From the NCBI GenBank assembly GCA_964345765.1, contig CAYFSJ010000002.1:1-64000 (forward strand): a stretch of 64,000 nucleotides of DNA. Direction: 5' to 3'. The translations under genes were made by a program, and so were the position numbers. The notes below the pieces were generated by a model. That model did no database searches, was not told the DNA's origin, and saw only the letters and a list, made by a program, of their open reading frames with translations. How positions within the stretch are numbered: the stretch's first letter is position 1; the number at the start of each line of letters is the position of its first letter. The DNA comes from DUUI01 sp964345765 (GTDB lineage Bacteria > Bacillota_I > Bacilli_A > Erysipelotrichales > Erysipelotrichaceae). Positions 1-8,112 of this stretch are shown here, in pieces.

Positions 1-107
1 TGAAATCTCAAATTTCTTGACGTTTCTGTTTAGTTTTCAAAGATCATTTTTCTCAGTCGCTCCCTTGAGCGCTCACTTAGTCTATAATATTCAAAAGTCT
101 TTGTCAA
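1..107 (-). promoter_or_regulatory. rRNA operon promoter and leader (edge)
   Basis: Read on the minus strand, a TTGACA -35 box (102-107) is followed by a weak -10 (TAGACT at 79-84 with 17 bases between, or TATAGA at 81-86 with 15). Next comes GATCTTTGAAAACTAAAC, the sequence that precedes 16S rRNA or sits in rRNA spacers in many Bacillota. Any rRNA genes would lie to the left of base 1. The rRNA itself is not visible, so the assignment rests on the promoter and the leader motif. Confidence 0.6.
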
Positions 108-206
108 CAAAAAAAGCTCTTTTTTAGAAACTTTTTTTGTTAATTATCAGACTCAATTAATCTAAGTTATCTATAGGCATTTAAAACAACAGTTTATCTT
201 AAATGT

Positions 207-869
207 CTAGACATAAAATAATTTAACAACTTCAATTCCATCCACATCATTTAACGCTTTTTCAAAATCAATGTTACTTTGCGTTGTCATAAATGTACCC
301 TGTACTAACCAATTTGTTTCAGACTCATTAAGTGAGGCCTTCTCAGTCACTTGGATATTCAATTCATCCAACACCACTAAAGCACTCATAATTGTCACAT
401 CCTCTTTTAAATTTAAATAGAGTTTATATTCTCTATTACGATCAGATAAATACATGTCTAGCTTCCCTAATACAAAGAAGATAAAAGCCCAAACCAACAT
501 GCTAATAAGCGCAATGTCATACCAGCCTCCACCTAAACTAATCCCTAGAATCCCCGAAAACCATAATCCAGCCGCAGTCGTAAGTCCATAGACTTGGTGG
601 CGTTGGGTAAACATAATCGTCCCAGCCCCTAAAAACCCTATACCAGAAATAACTTGTGCCGCTAAACGAGACACATCCTGTGAATCACCATACTCTAACA
701 TAATGTATTCACCACTTAACATAGCCAAACTTGCCCCTAAAGCAACTAAGGCATGCGTCTTAATTCCAGCAGGTCTTCCCTTAATAACTCTGTCACTGCC
801 AATAACCGCTCCACAAAGAGCCGCTAAAAATAGTCTTAATATGACTTGTAGTAAATCAATATCACTCAT
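207..869 (-). CDS. MgtC/SapB family membrane protein
   Basis: Integral membrane protein of the MgtC/SapB family, about 220 residues. The N-terminal half has four or five hydrophobic segments with the family's glycine-rich elements (CGAVIGSDR, then GIGFLGAGTI). The C-terminal part, from about residue 145, is a soluble ACT-like domain. In other bacteria MgtC-type proteins relate to magnesium limitation or control of the F-type ATPase; the role here is not shown. The ATG at 867-869 is chosen because AAGGTGA lies six bases upstream. It overlaps the stop of the DUF402 gene by eight bases, so the two genes are probably co-transcribed and translationally coupled. Confidence 0.85.
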   Translation of the reverse strand: MSDIDLLQVILRLFLAALCGAVIGSDRVIKGRPAGIKTHALVALGASLAMLSGEYIMLEYGDSQDVSRLAAQVISGIGFLGAGTIMFTQRHQVYGLTTAAGLWFSGILGISLGGGWYDIALISMLVWAFIFFVLGKLDMYLSDRNREYKLYLNLKEDVTIMSALVVLDELNIQVTEKASLNESETNWLVQGTFMTTQSNIDFEKALNDVDGIEVVKLFYV

Positions 870-1419
870 AATCTTCACCTTCAGATTTTTTCTTGGTTCT
901 ATCTAAACTTAAAAATTTATAATAATAATCACGTACAATCTCTTCATTAAACGGACTTTGATTGGACTCAATCTTATCAATCAAGGTCTGTACCTGAGCA
1001 TTAACAATCGTTTTTATTTCATCTGGATATTTCATAATCTTAGAATGATAATCAAATTCATCCTGATCTAAGACTTCATAATAACCATTTGGGAAAACTT
1101 TTAAATCTAAATCATAATCAATATTTTTGATAGCCTCTCCATCATATAAAGAAGGAGACGCAATATTACAATAATAAGTTATGCCATTTCTTCTTATCAT
1201 CGCAATCACATTAAACCACTGATCTGGATAAAAGAAACAAATGGCTGGCTCACGCGTTTGCCAGATCCGTTTATTACTCTCAACCACCAATGTTTTATAT
1301 GTCACAACAACCCAATAATCATCTTTTATTTCAATTAAAGTCCCGCGTGACCAGGTGCGATGCAAGGAACCATTATGTTTAAAACTCTGAATAGTGACTT
1401 GTTGTCCTATATTCAACAT
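862..1419 (-). CDS. DUF402 nucleoside tri-/diphosphatase (Ntdp-like)
   Basis: 185-residue soluble protein of the DUF402 family, which includes the Bacillota nucleoside tri- and diphosphatase Ntdp. Family features include the basic N-terminal segment (HRTWSRG), the acidic run around residues 100-125 (IDYDLDLKVFPNG, then DQDEFDYH) that would hold the metal-binding aspartates and glutamates, and the terminal helix. AAAGGAG precedes the ATG. It is the first gene of a two-gene unit with the MgtC-like protein. Whether it hydrolyses nucleotides here is inferred from the family only. Confidence 0.8.
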   Translation of the reverse strand: MLNIGQQVTIQSFKHNGSLHRTWSRGTLIEIKDDYWVVVTYKTLVVESNKRIWQTREPAICFFYPDQWFNVIAMIRRNGITYYCNIASPSLYDGEAIKNIDYDLDLKVFPNGYYEVLDQDEFDYHSKIMKYPDEIKTIVNAQVQTLIDKIESNQSPFNEEIVRDYYYKFLSLDRTKKKSEGEDYE

Positions 1420-1464
1420 GTTTAAACTCCTTTTACCCCCTAATTTTACCCCATTTGTTTTATC

Positions 1465-1493
1465 ATGACAAGAAAGTGCTAAATGATTATAAT
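1465..1493 (+). promoter_or_regulatory. promoter of murT-gatD
   Basis: ATGACA at 1465-1470 and TATAAT at 1488-1493 are separated by 17 bases. The murT ribosome binding site follows at 1508-1513. Confidence 0.65.
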
Positions 1494-1517
1494 AAAGAAG
1501 GAAGAACAGGAGGCGCT

Positions 1518-2843
1518 ATGTCAATACGCTATCAACTCGCAAAACGAGCTGGCCAATTTACAAAATGGTCCTTAAGAAAATTTAAACGAAACGCAACAAG
1601 CTTACCAGGAAAAGTATCCTTAACTATAGACCCACACTTTTTAGCCAATCTTTCCAAAGACATCAGAATTGTTATGGTCACAGGAACTAACGGAAAAACC
1701 TTAACCACTTCCTTAATTACACATGTCCTAAAAGAAAAATATAAGGTGCTTACCAATGAATCTGGATCAAATATGATTCAAGGCATTACCTCTACCTTAT
1801 TAAATATAAAAAACGAAGACATTATTGTCTTAGAGGTTGATGAAGCAAACCTAAAGAAAATCACCCCAGTATTAAAACCAGAAGTGATTGTTTTTACTAA
1901 CGTCTTTCGCGATCAAATGGACCGCTTTGGTGAAATCTACACCACGTATCAATACATGGTCGATGGCGCGAAATTAGCCTCCGATGCAATCATCATTGCT
2001 AATGGAGATACACCTTTATTTAATTATGATGACTTAGATAATCGTAAACTCTTCTTTGGCTTTAATCACCAAGAAAAAGAACCCATCACTCCTGCACCAA
2101 ATACAGATGGTCTATTATGTCCACAATGCCACAATATTCTTCAATATGATTTATTAACCTATTCAAACTTAGGTAACTATCATTGTCCAGAGTGTGGATT
2201 TAAACGACCAGATCTTCATTATGAAGTAACTAAGATTAATCAATTGCATCGAAACTGGTCACAATTTGATATCAACCACCATCCTTTCAAAATTGAAGTC
2301 GGTGGTCTATACAATATCTATAACGCTTTAGCAGCATATAGTGTCGGCATTCATTTTGGCTTAACCCCTAAAGAAATACAGGCTGGTTTTCAAAACACTC
2401 CAATGAAATTTGGTCGCCAAGAAGAATTTAAACTTGATGATAAAACCATTATTTTAAACTTAGTCAAAAATCCTGTCGGTTTTAATCAAATTGTTGATTT
2501 AATTCAACTTGATAAAAATGAAAAATCACTGGTTTGTTTATTAAACGATAAACATGCCGATGGAATTGATGTCTCATGGATTTGGGACGCCGATTATGAA
2601 AAACTCAACACTCTTAATGTTAAAGAAACGATTGTTGGTGGCATCCGAAAAGATGATTTAAAACAGCGCTTAGAAGTTGCTGGTTTTGAAGAATTGATAA
2701 TGAACGATTCAATTGAACAATTAACACAACAAATAGAACAATTACCGACTTCAACAATCTATATCCTTGCTACATACACTGCCTTACTCCAATTAAGAGA
2801 ACATCTCTCTAAATCCAATCTAGTGTCAATGGAGATGAAATAA
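1518..2843 (+). CDS. murT: lipid II isoglutaminyl synthase subunit MurT
   Basis: Mur-ligase-like subunit of the MurT/GatD complex, which amidates the alpha-carboxyl of the D-glutamate in lipid II at the membrane. The protein is about 441 residues and has the ATP-binding P-loop VTGTNGKT, the Mur central domain, and an inserted four-cysteine zinc ribbon (CPQC...CPEC, around residues 200-228) typical of MurT. The ATG at 1518 is chosen because AGGAGG lies just upstream; a longer frame from 1455 has no binding site. The stop overlaps the gatD start (TAATG), which fits an obligate two-subunit enzyme. Ligand ATP and glutamine use are known from the family. Confidence 0.95.
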   Translation: MSIRYQLAKRAGQFTKWSLRKFKRNATSLPGKVSLTIDPHFLANLSKDIRIVMVTGTNGKTLTTSLITHVLKEKYKVLTNESGSNMIQGITSTLLNIKNEDIIVLEVDEANLKKITPVLKPEVIVFTNVFRDQMDRFGEIYTTYQYMVDGAKLASDAIIIANGDTPLFNYDDLDNRKLFFGFNHQEKEPITPAPNTDGLLCPQCHNILQYDLLTYSNLGNYHCPECGFKRPDLHYEVTKINQLHRNWSQFDINHHPFKIEVGGLYNIYNALAAYSVGIHFGLTPKEIQAGFQNTPMKFGRQEEFKLDDKTIILNLVKNPVGFNQIVDLIQLDKNEKSLVCLLNDKHADGIDVSWIWDADYEKLNTLNVKETIVGGIRKDDLKQRLEVAGFEELIMNDSIEQLTQQIEQLPTSTIYILATYTALLQLREHLSKSNLVSMEMK

Positions 2844-3496
2844 TGATTCGTATTGCTCACTTATACGGCAACTTATTAAATACTTATGGCGATAATGGGA
2901 ACCTTTTAATGCTTCAACATGAAGCAAAGAAAACAGGTCATCAAGTAGAAACGACTATCATTTCATTAAAAGATAAGTTTGACCCAACAAAATTTGATTG
3001 TATCTTTTTTGGAGGTGGCCAAGACCTTGAACAAGCGGTCGTTTCAAAAGATATTCAACGTTTAAAAGAACCACTCAAACAATACATAGAAAATAATGGG
3101 GTAATGCTTGCGATATGTGGAGGTTATCAATTATTAGGTCATTACTATATTAATGCTAAGAACGAAAAAATACTAGGAACTTCAGTCTTAGATTTTTACA
3201 CCAAAAATCAAGAAGAGAATCGATTTATTGGTAATACTCAAATGTTTAATGATGAGTTCAACGAAACCTATTATGGATTTGAAAACCATGCCGGTAAAAC
3301 CTATCTTGGTAAGAATCTAAAGCCTTTAGGAAGAATCATTGAAGGTAAGGGTAACAATGGTGAGGATCAAAGTGAAGGTTGTCACTATAAGAATGTTTAT
3401 TGTTCTTATTTCCATGGTCCTCTCTTAGTTAGAAACCCTCATTTAGCGAAACGAATTATTAATCAGGTCTTAATACAAAAAAATCTTCAGAAATGA
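2843..3496 (+). CDS. gatD: lipid II isoglutaminyl synthase, glutaminase subunit GatD
   Basis: 217-residue class I glutamine amidotransferase that supplies ammonia to MurT. The nucleophile elbow AICGGYQLLG carries the catalytic cysteine near residue 94, and the C-terminal region has the histidine segment (GCHYKN, then YFHGPLL). The start codon overlaps the murT stop, so translation is coupled. The gene ends inside a hairpin that also serves the convergent thiT gene. With MurT it makes amidated peptidoglycan stems, a Gram-positive trait. Confidence 0.95.
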   Translation: MIRIAHLYGNLLNTYGDNGNLLMLQHEAKKTGHQVETTIISLKDKFDPTKFDCIFFGGGQDLEQAVVSKDIQRLKEPLKQYIENNGVMLAICGGYQLLGHYYINAKNEKILGTSVLDFYTKNQEENRFIGNTQMFNDEFNETYYGFENHAGKTYLGKNLKPLGRIIEGKGNNGEDQSEGCHYKNVYCSYFHGPLLVRNPHLAKRIINQVLIQKNLQK

Positions 3497-3507
3497 AGAT
3501 TTTTATT
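3478..3507. terminator. bidirectional terminator gatD/thiT
   Basis: Stem AAATCTTCA / TGAAGATTT (3481-3502) with a four-base loop, an A-run on the left and a T-run on the right. It works in both directions, and both flanking stop codons lie in or next to it. Confidence 0.85.
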
Positions 3508-4144
3508 GTTCTGGGAATATTCCTTCCCAACCTAATGCTTGATAGGCATCATAAGCACTCCAAACAACAGCAACAACCAATAAAGCAGATAGGATATATC
3601 CCACACCTTTTAACATTGGATTAATCGTGGTTGGAATGTTTTGTGTGTTCAAATGTTTCTTAATTCGTGGCAATAACAACGGTAGAACAATCAATGAAAC
3701 AATCACGGTTGGAACAATGTATCCAGCTTGATATAAGAAGCTACCTAACCATGGTACCTCATAGTAGAGTACCCCTGCTAATGCGGAACTAAAGAATCGA
3801 ATCGCATTAGGCACTAAGATAGCTAAGGTCATATCTTTTTCACTACCAAAGTATCTAGCTACTGAATAAGCAGCATATCCTATTGAATAATCAAGGATAT
3901 ATTGTGGCCAGGAAACAAACCAAGGCGCATCAAATAGATGACTGACAGCTAAAGCAACCAAATTTAGGACGATTGCTTTGGGAAAGCCCAAATCAAAAGA
4001 AGCAATAATTAGAACAATTGTGGATAGTCCTAAACTTCCTCCTTGTGGCATGGTTGGTAAGACATTACCGCTAAACCAATCGAGGGCAATGAATAAGGCA
4101 ATATATAATGCCATTCTGGTAAGTTCACGAGTCTGTAATCGCAT
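3503..4144 (-). CDS. thiT: ThiT-like ECF thiamin transporter S component
   Basis: Membrane substrate-binding component of an energy-coupling-factor transporter, 213 residues with about six hydrophobic segments. It belongs to the ThiT/YuaJ family by its overall pattern: an N-terminal LTRMALYIALFIALDW segment, then a long membrane core. The specificity call depends mostly on the TPP riboswitch directly upstream. The energising module (EcfA/EcfA'/EcfT) is not in the window and is expected elsewhere. AAGGAG precedes the start. Thiamin or a precursor is the likely cargo. Confidence 0.85.
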   Translation of the reverse strand: MRLQTRELTRMALYIALFIALDWFSGNVLPTMPQGGSLGLSTIVLIIASFDLGFPKAIVLNLVALAVSHLFDAPWFVSWPQYILDYSIGYAAYSVARYFGSEKDMTLAILVPNAIRFFSSALAGVLYYEVPWLGSFLYQAGYIVPTVIVSLIVLPLLLPRIKKHLNTQNIPTTINPMLKGVGYILSALLVVAVVWSAYDAYQALGWEGIFPEQ

Positions 4145-4171
4145 AAGACTCCTTTCTAGTGAACAAAATAA

Positions 4172-4194
4172 AAGTACCTTGGGAGCAGGTACTT
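4172..4194 (-). terminator. riboswitch-controlled terminator before thiT
   Basis: On the minus strand AAGTACC (4188-4194) pairs with GGTACTT (4172-4178), followed by TTTATTTTG. It lies between the TPP aptamer and the thiT start, as expected for transcriptional attenuation by thiamin pyrophosphate. Confidence 0.8.
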
Positions 4195-4202
4195 AAAAAG
4201 TA

Positions 4203-4279
4203 GAATCTCCCTACGCTAGTTTTAACTAGATCAGGTGTTGAGGGTTTGAATTTCTTCATCTCAGCTAAAGCTCCCCTGT
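4203..4279 (-). promoter_or_regulatory. TPP (THI-box) riboswitch
   Basis: The minus strand carries the ordered core of the TPP aptamer: GGGGAGC, then CTGAGA, ACCCT, ACCTGATCTAG and AGCGTAGGGA. The last two elements are nearly invariant in this class. A terminator hairpin and the thiT start follow. High TPP should stop transcription of the thiamin transporter. Confidence 0.95.
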
Positions 4280-4328
4280 TCACAGCAACATTATATGATA
4301 AAATACAGGAGACCTCAAGGAGACTGCT

Positions 4329-4781
4329 ATGATTAATCAATACAAAGCATTAGTAACAAATAGTCCATCAGATTTAACCACTTTTTCAAACACATCCGCC
4401 TTTTTGATGCAACAACTCGATAACCTTAACTGGGCTGGTTTTTATTTCCTCAAAGACAATCAACTTATCTTAGGACCTTTCCAAGGGAAAGTCGCCTGTG
4501 AAGTAATAGATATTAACAAAGGAGTCTGTGGTGCCTGTGTCCGCTCTAAAGAACCAATCATTGTGGATGATGTTCATCAATTTGAAGGACATATTGCCTG
4601 TGATGAGATGTCCCAATCTGAAATGGTCATCCCATTAATCTTTAACGAGGAATTAATTGGTGTCTTAGATTTAGATGCACCCATTAAAAATAGATTTACA
4701 CGAACAGATTTAAACTTAATTCAATCGCTTGTTGATATACTCACTCAATCATTAAAAAAAGGCAGTCTACTACTGCCCTAA
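4329..4781 (+). CDS. msrC: free methionine-(R)-sulfoxide reductase (GAF domain)
   Basis: 150-residue single GAF-domain enzyme that reduces free L-methionine-(R)-S-oxide in the cytosol. The three cysteines of the family are all present: GKVACEVI, GVCGACV and GHIACDEMSQSE, so both the nucleophilic and the resolving cysteines are in place. AAGGAG stands before the ATG. The last 12 bases overlap the end of the convergent acetyltransferase-like gene, and that gene's terminator lies inside this coding region. It belongs with Sod and Tpx as an oxidative-damage repair function. Confidence 0.92.
   Translation: MINQYKALVTNSPSDLTTFSNTSAFLMQQLDNLNWAGFYFLKDNQLILGPFQGKVACEVIDINKGVCGACVRSKEPIIVDDVHQFEGHIACDEMSQSEMVIPLIFNEELIGVLDLDAPIKNRFTRTDLNLIQSLVDILTQSLKKGSLLLP
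4754..4777 (-). terminator. terminator of the pgpA-trx-AAC(3) operon
   Basis: On the minus strand GGCAGT / ACTGCC with a five-base loop is followed by seven T. It lies inside the 3' coding part of the opposite msrC gene. Confidence 0.8.
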
Positions 4782-5519
4782 TTCATTAAATAATTGTGGA
4801 TGCTGATTAACAAACTGATTTAAAGCTTCTTGATAGAAGAAACTTTGAATCTTTTTATTATTCAACTCAACTTCTTTTTTATGGGTCTTTTCAATGGCTG
4901 ATTGATAAAGACTTGTATCATAGCGATAATCATTGAACTTTGTCCATTGATTTCCTAAGGCCACCCCATGAATTTGAATCGATTGAATCTTTTGATCCGT
5001 ATAGGCCTGTCTCAATTCATGAGCATCTGAATAATCATCCCCAAACATTAATACTTTCGCATTCAACTCTTTTAAGGTTTCAAATGGAGAACCTGACCCA
5101 AATGGGAAGTCCAGTGGCTGACCCTTTGTAATTAAAGCCGCATATTTACCAACTGCGCAAACCACTACTTTTGGATGATTGTTGAATTCACGATGATTTA
5201 CTTTCGTTAAAGCTAATAAGGTTGGATGATAATAGATTTCACGATATTTTTTAAAATCAAACTGCGCTAATTCTTCTCTGCTACGCTCTCTTTTATCAAA
5301 AGGTATCTGTCGATCTAAACTAGGATCTTGATTCACTTCTAATATCTGATAGGAGACTAAAGTTCCATCTGAACCCAGTGTCTCCCTAAGTGCTTCAATC
5401 ATCGTTGCACTTTGATTCAATAAATCATTTAGAAAAGGATGGTGATGAATAATGAGTACATCCCCTTCCATAATTCCTAGACGGTGACAAACATTTAGAC
5501 AATCTTGTTTGCTTTTCAT
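4770..5519 (-). CDS. aminoglycoside N(3)-acetyltransferase-like protein
   Basis: 249 residues, divergent member of the AAC(3)/Antibiotic_NAT acyl-CoA-dependent acetyltransferase family. Recognisable parts are the N-terminal LGIMEGDVLIIH, the GSDGTLV strand, the NHPKVVVCAVG segment (normally RSxHPxxSxxAxG) and FGSGSPFETLKEL followed by KVLMFG. The usual HSS after the first strand is HHH here and the RS of RSxHP is missing, so antibiotic acetylation should not be assumed. It is third in a minus-strand operon, one base after the thioredoxin-like lipoprotein, with no clear ribosome binding site of its own (coupling likely). Family YokD-like proteins of unknown substrate are an equally good label. 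Confidence 0.7.
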   Translation of the reverse strand: MKSKQDCLNVCHRLGIMEGDVLIIHHHPFLNDLLNQSATMIEALRETLGSDGTLVSYQILEVNQDPSLDRQIPFDKRERSREELAQFDFKKYREIYYHPTLLALTKVNHREFNNHPKVVVCAVGKYAALITKGQPLDFPFGSGSPFETLKELNAKVLMFGDDYSDAHELRQAYTDQKIQSIQIHGVALGNQWTKFNDYRYDTSLYQSAIEKTHKKEVELNNKKIQSFFYQEALNQFVNQHPQLFNELGQ

Positions 5520-5520
5520 G

Positions 5521-5946
5521 TTACTTAGATTCTACCCAAGCCACTAAATCGGTATAACGAAGATTTCCAATTTCAATCTTTTCAACTTCTCCCTCATTAA
5601 TATAAATAGTTGCAGGAGTTGTATTGACTTGATCGTTTAAGTAATCTTCAAAGAACTTAATAACATTGTTACGGTCTTCAGTCGAACGATCAGCCTCCGT
5701 ATCAGTTTGAACATAATAGATTTCAGCATCTTTATTCTTAACTAATTCTTCTAAGACTGGTTTGTATGCGATACAAGCACTACAAGTAGAAATTCCGATA
5801 ACTAAGAAAAAGGAATCATCATTATCCATTTTCTCCATGGCCTCTACCGAACTAATATAATTGATTTCTTTCCCTGAAGCAGTTTGATTACCACCACAGG
5901 CAACTAATAAAATTGATAGAGCTAATAAACTAATTATTTTTTTCAT
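5521..5946 (-). CDS. thioredoxin-like lipoprotein (PedC/BrcD-like)
   Basis: 141 residues with a lipoprotein signal (LLVACG, acylated cysteine near residue 17) and a thioredoxin-fold domain carrying a CSAC motif in place of CGPC, plus a TTPATIYI cis-proline loop. It should face outward, tethered to the membrane. Proteins of this kind are often called bacteriocin transport accessory or PedC-like disulfide oxidoreductases, but no bacteriocin genes are nearby, so a general thiol or redox role is more likely. It overlaps the PgpA-like gene by 17 bases and has AAAGGATG before its start. Confidence 0.75.
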   Translation of the reverse strand: MKKIISLLALSILLVACGGNQTASGKEINYISSVEAMEKMDNDDSFFLVIGISTCSACIAYKPVLEELVKNKDAEIYYVQTDTEADRSTEDRNNVIKFFEDYLNDQVNTTPATIYINEGEVEKIEIGNLRYTDLVAWVESK

Positions 5947-6466
5947 GTTTCATCCTTTCATAACGTTTCTTCTTACGTCCAATGACTTCTTCTTTAATTT
6001 CAGCAACATAACTATGCGCTAACTTAGATGCGGCAGAAGCAGCCAACGCCCCTACTATATCATCTAAGAAGGTGTTGCATTGGGATAAGTCATCATTTAT
6101 TTTTTGAATAATACCCGGTTTAAGTTTATCGACATAACCAAAATTGGTTAAAGCAATGGATCCATAGATATTACAAATACCATAGGCTAAGACTTCATCA
6201 ACTCCATAAAGTCCATAGTCTTCCTTTATGATTTGAGCAATTTGATCATCAAAAATCTTTCCTTCATCAACCGCAATATCAATGGCAATGCCCGTAAAAA
6301 TAGCATTATAGACTTCGCGTTTATCCAATATTTCAAGAAGATCTTGACGTATCTCTTCACGATCTAAATCATCAATATAGGGTTTTTGAAGATCTTCGGT
6401 GATATCAATAATATCATCTAGCTCAACACCCCTTTTCTTTAGAAGCGCAATACATTTATCTTTCAT
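5930..6466 (-). CDS. PgpA/YutG-like phosphatidylglycerophosphatase family protein
   Basis: 178-residue soluble-looking member of the PgpA family, of the Bacillota YutG type. Conserved parts are KKRGVELDDI, the DLQKPY segment, LYGVDEVLAYGICNIYGSIALTNFGYVDK, and CNTFLDDIVGALAAS with its metal-type acidic pair. Enterobacterial PgpA removes a phosphate from phosphatidylglycerophosphate. This branch lacks clear membrane helices, so its substrate is uncertain. AGAGGT precedes the start. It heads a three-gene overlapping operon with the lipoprotein and the AAC(3)-like gene. Confidence 0.8.
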   Translation of the reverse strand: MKDKCIALLKKRGVELDDIIDITEDLQKPYIDDLDREEIRQDLLEILDKREVYNAIFTGIAIDIAVDEGKIFDDQIAQIIKEDYGLYGVDEVLAYGICNIYGSIALTNFGYVDKLKPGIIQKINDDLSQCNTFLDDIVGALAASAASKLAHSYVAEIKEEVIGRKKKRYERMKHEKNN

Positions 6467-6504
6467 ATTATTTACCTCTTCTTAAAATATTATACATCAA
6501 AGCA

Positions 6505-6532
6505 TTGAAAAATCATTCAAATGACTTACAAT
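6505..6532 (+). promoter_or_regulatory. promoter of the M32 carboxypeptidase gene
   Basis: TTGAAA (6505-6510), a 16-base spacer and TACAAT (6527-6532). The gene starts 24 bases downstream with its own AGAGGT site. Confidence 0.55.
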
Positions 6533-6555
6533 AACTTGTGAAAAGAGGTATTCAA

Positions 6556-8049
6556 ATGGAAAATAAACAACTTGTTGAAAAATTTTTGAATCATAGAAAA
6601 AAGATTAACGCCCTAGCTTTAGCTCTAGGCACAATGCATTATGATATGTATACAATCGCACCTAAAAAAGGAAATCCTTATCGCCAAGAAATGATGGCCT
6701 TATTAAGCACTCAAGCCTTTATGCTCCAACAAGATAAAGATTATATTGGATGGACTAAAGAAATCAATGAAACAACACAGGATGCTGATTTAAAAAGAGA
6801 GACTGAATTAATACTAAAAAAATACAATAAAACAAAGAATGTGTCTGAAGAATTAATGATGACTTTTAATCTTGAACAAATGAAGGCCAACGACATTTGG
6901 GAAGAGTCCAAAGAAACAGATAACTATCAATTATTTGAGCCTCAACTTAAGAAACTAATCGAATTAACCAAAAAAGTGGTAGCGACGATTGAACCAAAAG
7001 TTGACAGTGTATATGAATCACTCTTAGATGACTATGAAGAAGGTTTAACAATAGAAACACTTGATTACTTTTTCAATGTTTTAGAAGAACGCTTAGTCCC
7101 ATTTATTCAAAAGGTCAATGAAGCAAATTTAAAAGAACCTGAATTCTTAAGTCGACCAGTCAGCATCGATAACCAAAAGAAAATCACCCAACTTTTAAGA
7201 GACACGATGGGCTTTGATAAAGAGTTCAGTGTAGTGGCTGAAACAGAACATCCTTTTAGTTCAACACTTTCAATCAATGACACACGTATTACGACTCATT
7301 ATCATGAAAATATGTTTACTTCCAATATTTTTTCGGTCATTCATGAATTTGGGCATTCTTTCTATAACCATCAAGTCGATCAGAAATACGAAGGCTGGGT
7401 CATTGGAGATGCGATGAGCATGGGAATGCATGAATCTCAATCTCGTTTCTTAGAAAATAATATTGGACGTTCGAAAGCATTTTGGGTTCCAATCTATGAT
7501 CAACTCAAAGAGCTTGCTCATGATGCTCTTTACGATGTTGATCTTGATGAATTTATTAGAGGTATCAACTACCCTAAATTAAGTCTGATTCGAATTGAAG
7601 CTGATGAGCTCACCTATGCCTTACATGTATTAGTTCGTTATCGTTTAGAACAAAAAATGTTTGTTGATAATGAAACGGATAATCTCAATGAACTTTGGAA
7701 TCAACAATACCAACAAATTTTGGGTATTACACCAAAGACAGATCGCGAAGGAATCTTACAGGATGTTCATTGGTCTGGTGCTTCTTTTGGCTATTTCCCT
7801 ACTTATGCTTTAGGAAGTGCTTATGCGGCACAATTTTATCAAGCTATGAATCAAGCTTTTGATGTCAATCAAGCTTTAGAAAATCAAGAATTCGATAAAA
7901 TTAAAACATGGTTAAAAGAGAATATCCATGAAACTGGTGGTTTTTACAATTCAAATGAAATGTTGTTACGAGTGACTAATAAAGAGTTTGATCCTAATAT
8001 CTTCTGTGATTACTTAATCGACAAATATACAAACTTGTTCAATCTCTAA
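6556..8049 (+). CDS. M32 family metallocarboxypeptidase
   Basis: About 497 residues, the usual length for thermostable carboxypeptidase Taq/M32 enzymes, which remove C-terminal amino acids using one metal ion. The HEFGH metal site is near residue 263, with the downstream glutamate region MGMHESQSRFLEN, and the family segment IRIEADELTY lies further on. It is probably a cytosolic peptide-recycling enzyme. The ATG at 6556 is preferred over a GTG at 6538 because AGAGGT lies six bases before it. It has its own promoter and is followed by sodA, which seems separately transcribed. Confidence 0.9.
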   Translation: MENKQLVEKFLNHRKKINALALALGTMHYDMYTIAPKKGNPYRQEMMALLSTQAFMLQQDKDYIGWTKEINETTQDADLKRETELILKKYNKTKNVSEELMMTFNLEQMKANDIWEESKETDNYQLFEPQLKKLIELTKKVVATIEPKVDSVYESLLDDYEEGLTIETLDYFFNVLEERLVPFIQKVNEANLKEPEFLSRPVSIDNQKKITQLLRDTMGFDKEFSVVAETEHPFSSTLSINDTRITTHYHENMFTSNIFSVIHEFGHSFYNHQVDQKYEGWVIGDAMSMGMHESQSRFLENNIGRSKAFWVPIYDQLKELAHDALYDVDLDEFIRGINYPKLSLIRIEADELTYALHVLVRYRLEQKMFVDNETDNLNELWNQQYQQILGITPKTDREGILQDVHWSGASFGYFPTYALGSAYAAQFYQAMNQAFDVNQALENQEFDKIKTWLKENIHETGGFYNSNEMLLRVTNKEFDPNIFCDYLIDKYTNLFNL

Positions 8050-8061
8050 AAAGTATAATCT

Positions 8062-8090
8062 TTGAGTCATGAGTGGCTTTTTGTTATCAT
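8062..8090 (+). promoter_or_regulatory. possible sodA promoter
   Basis: TTGAGT and TATCAT lie 17 bases apart, just before the AGGAGG site of sodA. The match is moderate. Confidence 0.4.
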
Positions 8091-8112
8091 AATAACAGGA
8101 GGAAATTAAACG

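Noticed and set aside
1455..1517. Longer MurT N-terminus
   Set aside because: The extra 21 codons lie over the promoter -35/-10 and the ribosome site, so the ATG at 1518 is used.
4770..5519. Functional aminoglycoside resistance gene
   Set aside because: Key family positions (HSS, RSxHP) are changed and the operon context is housekeeping, so it is reported only as AAC(3)-like.
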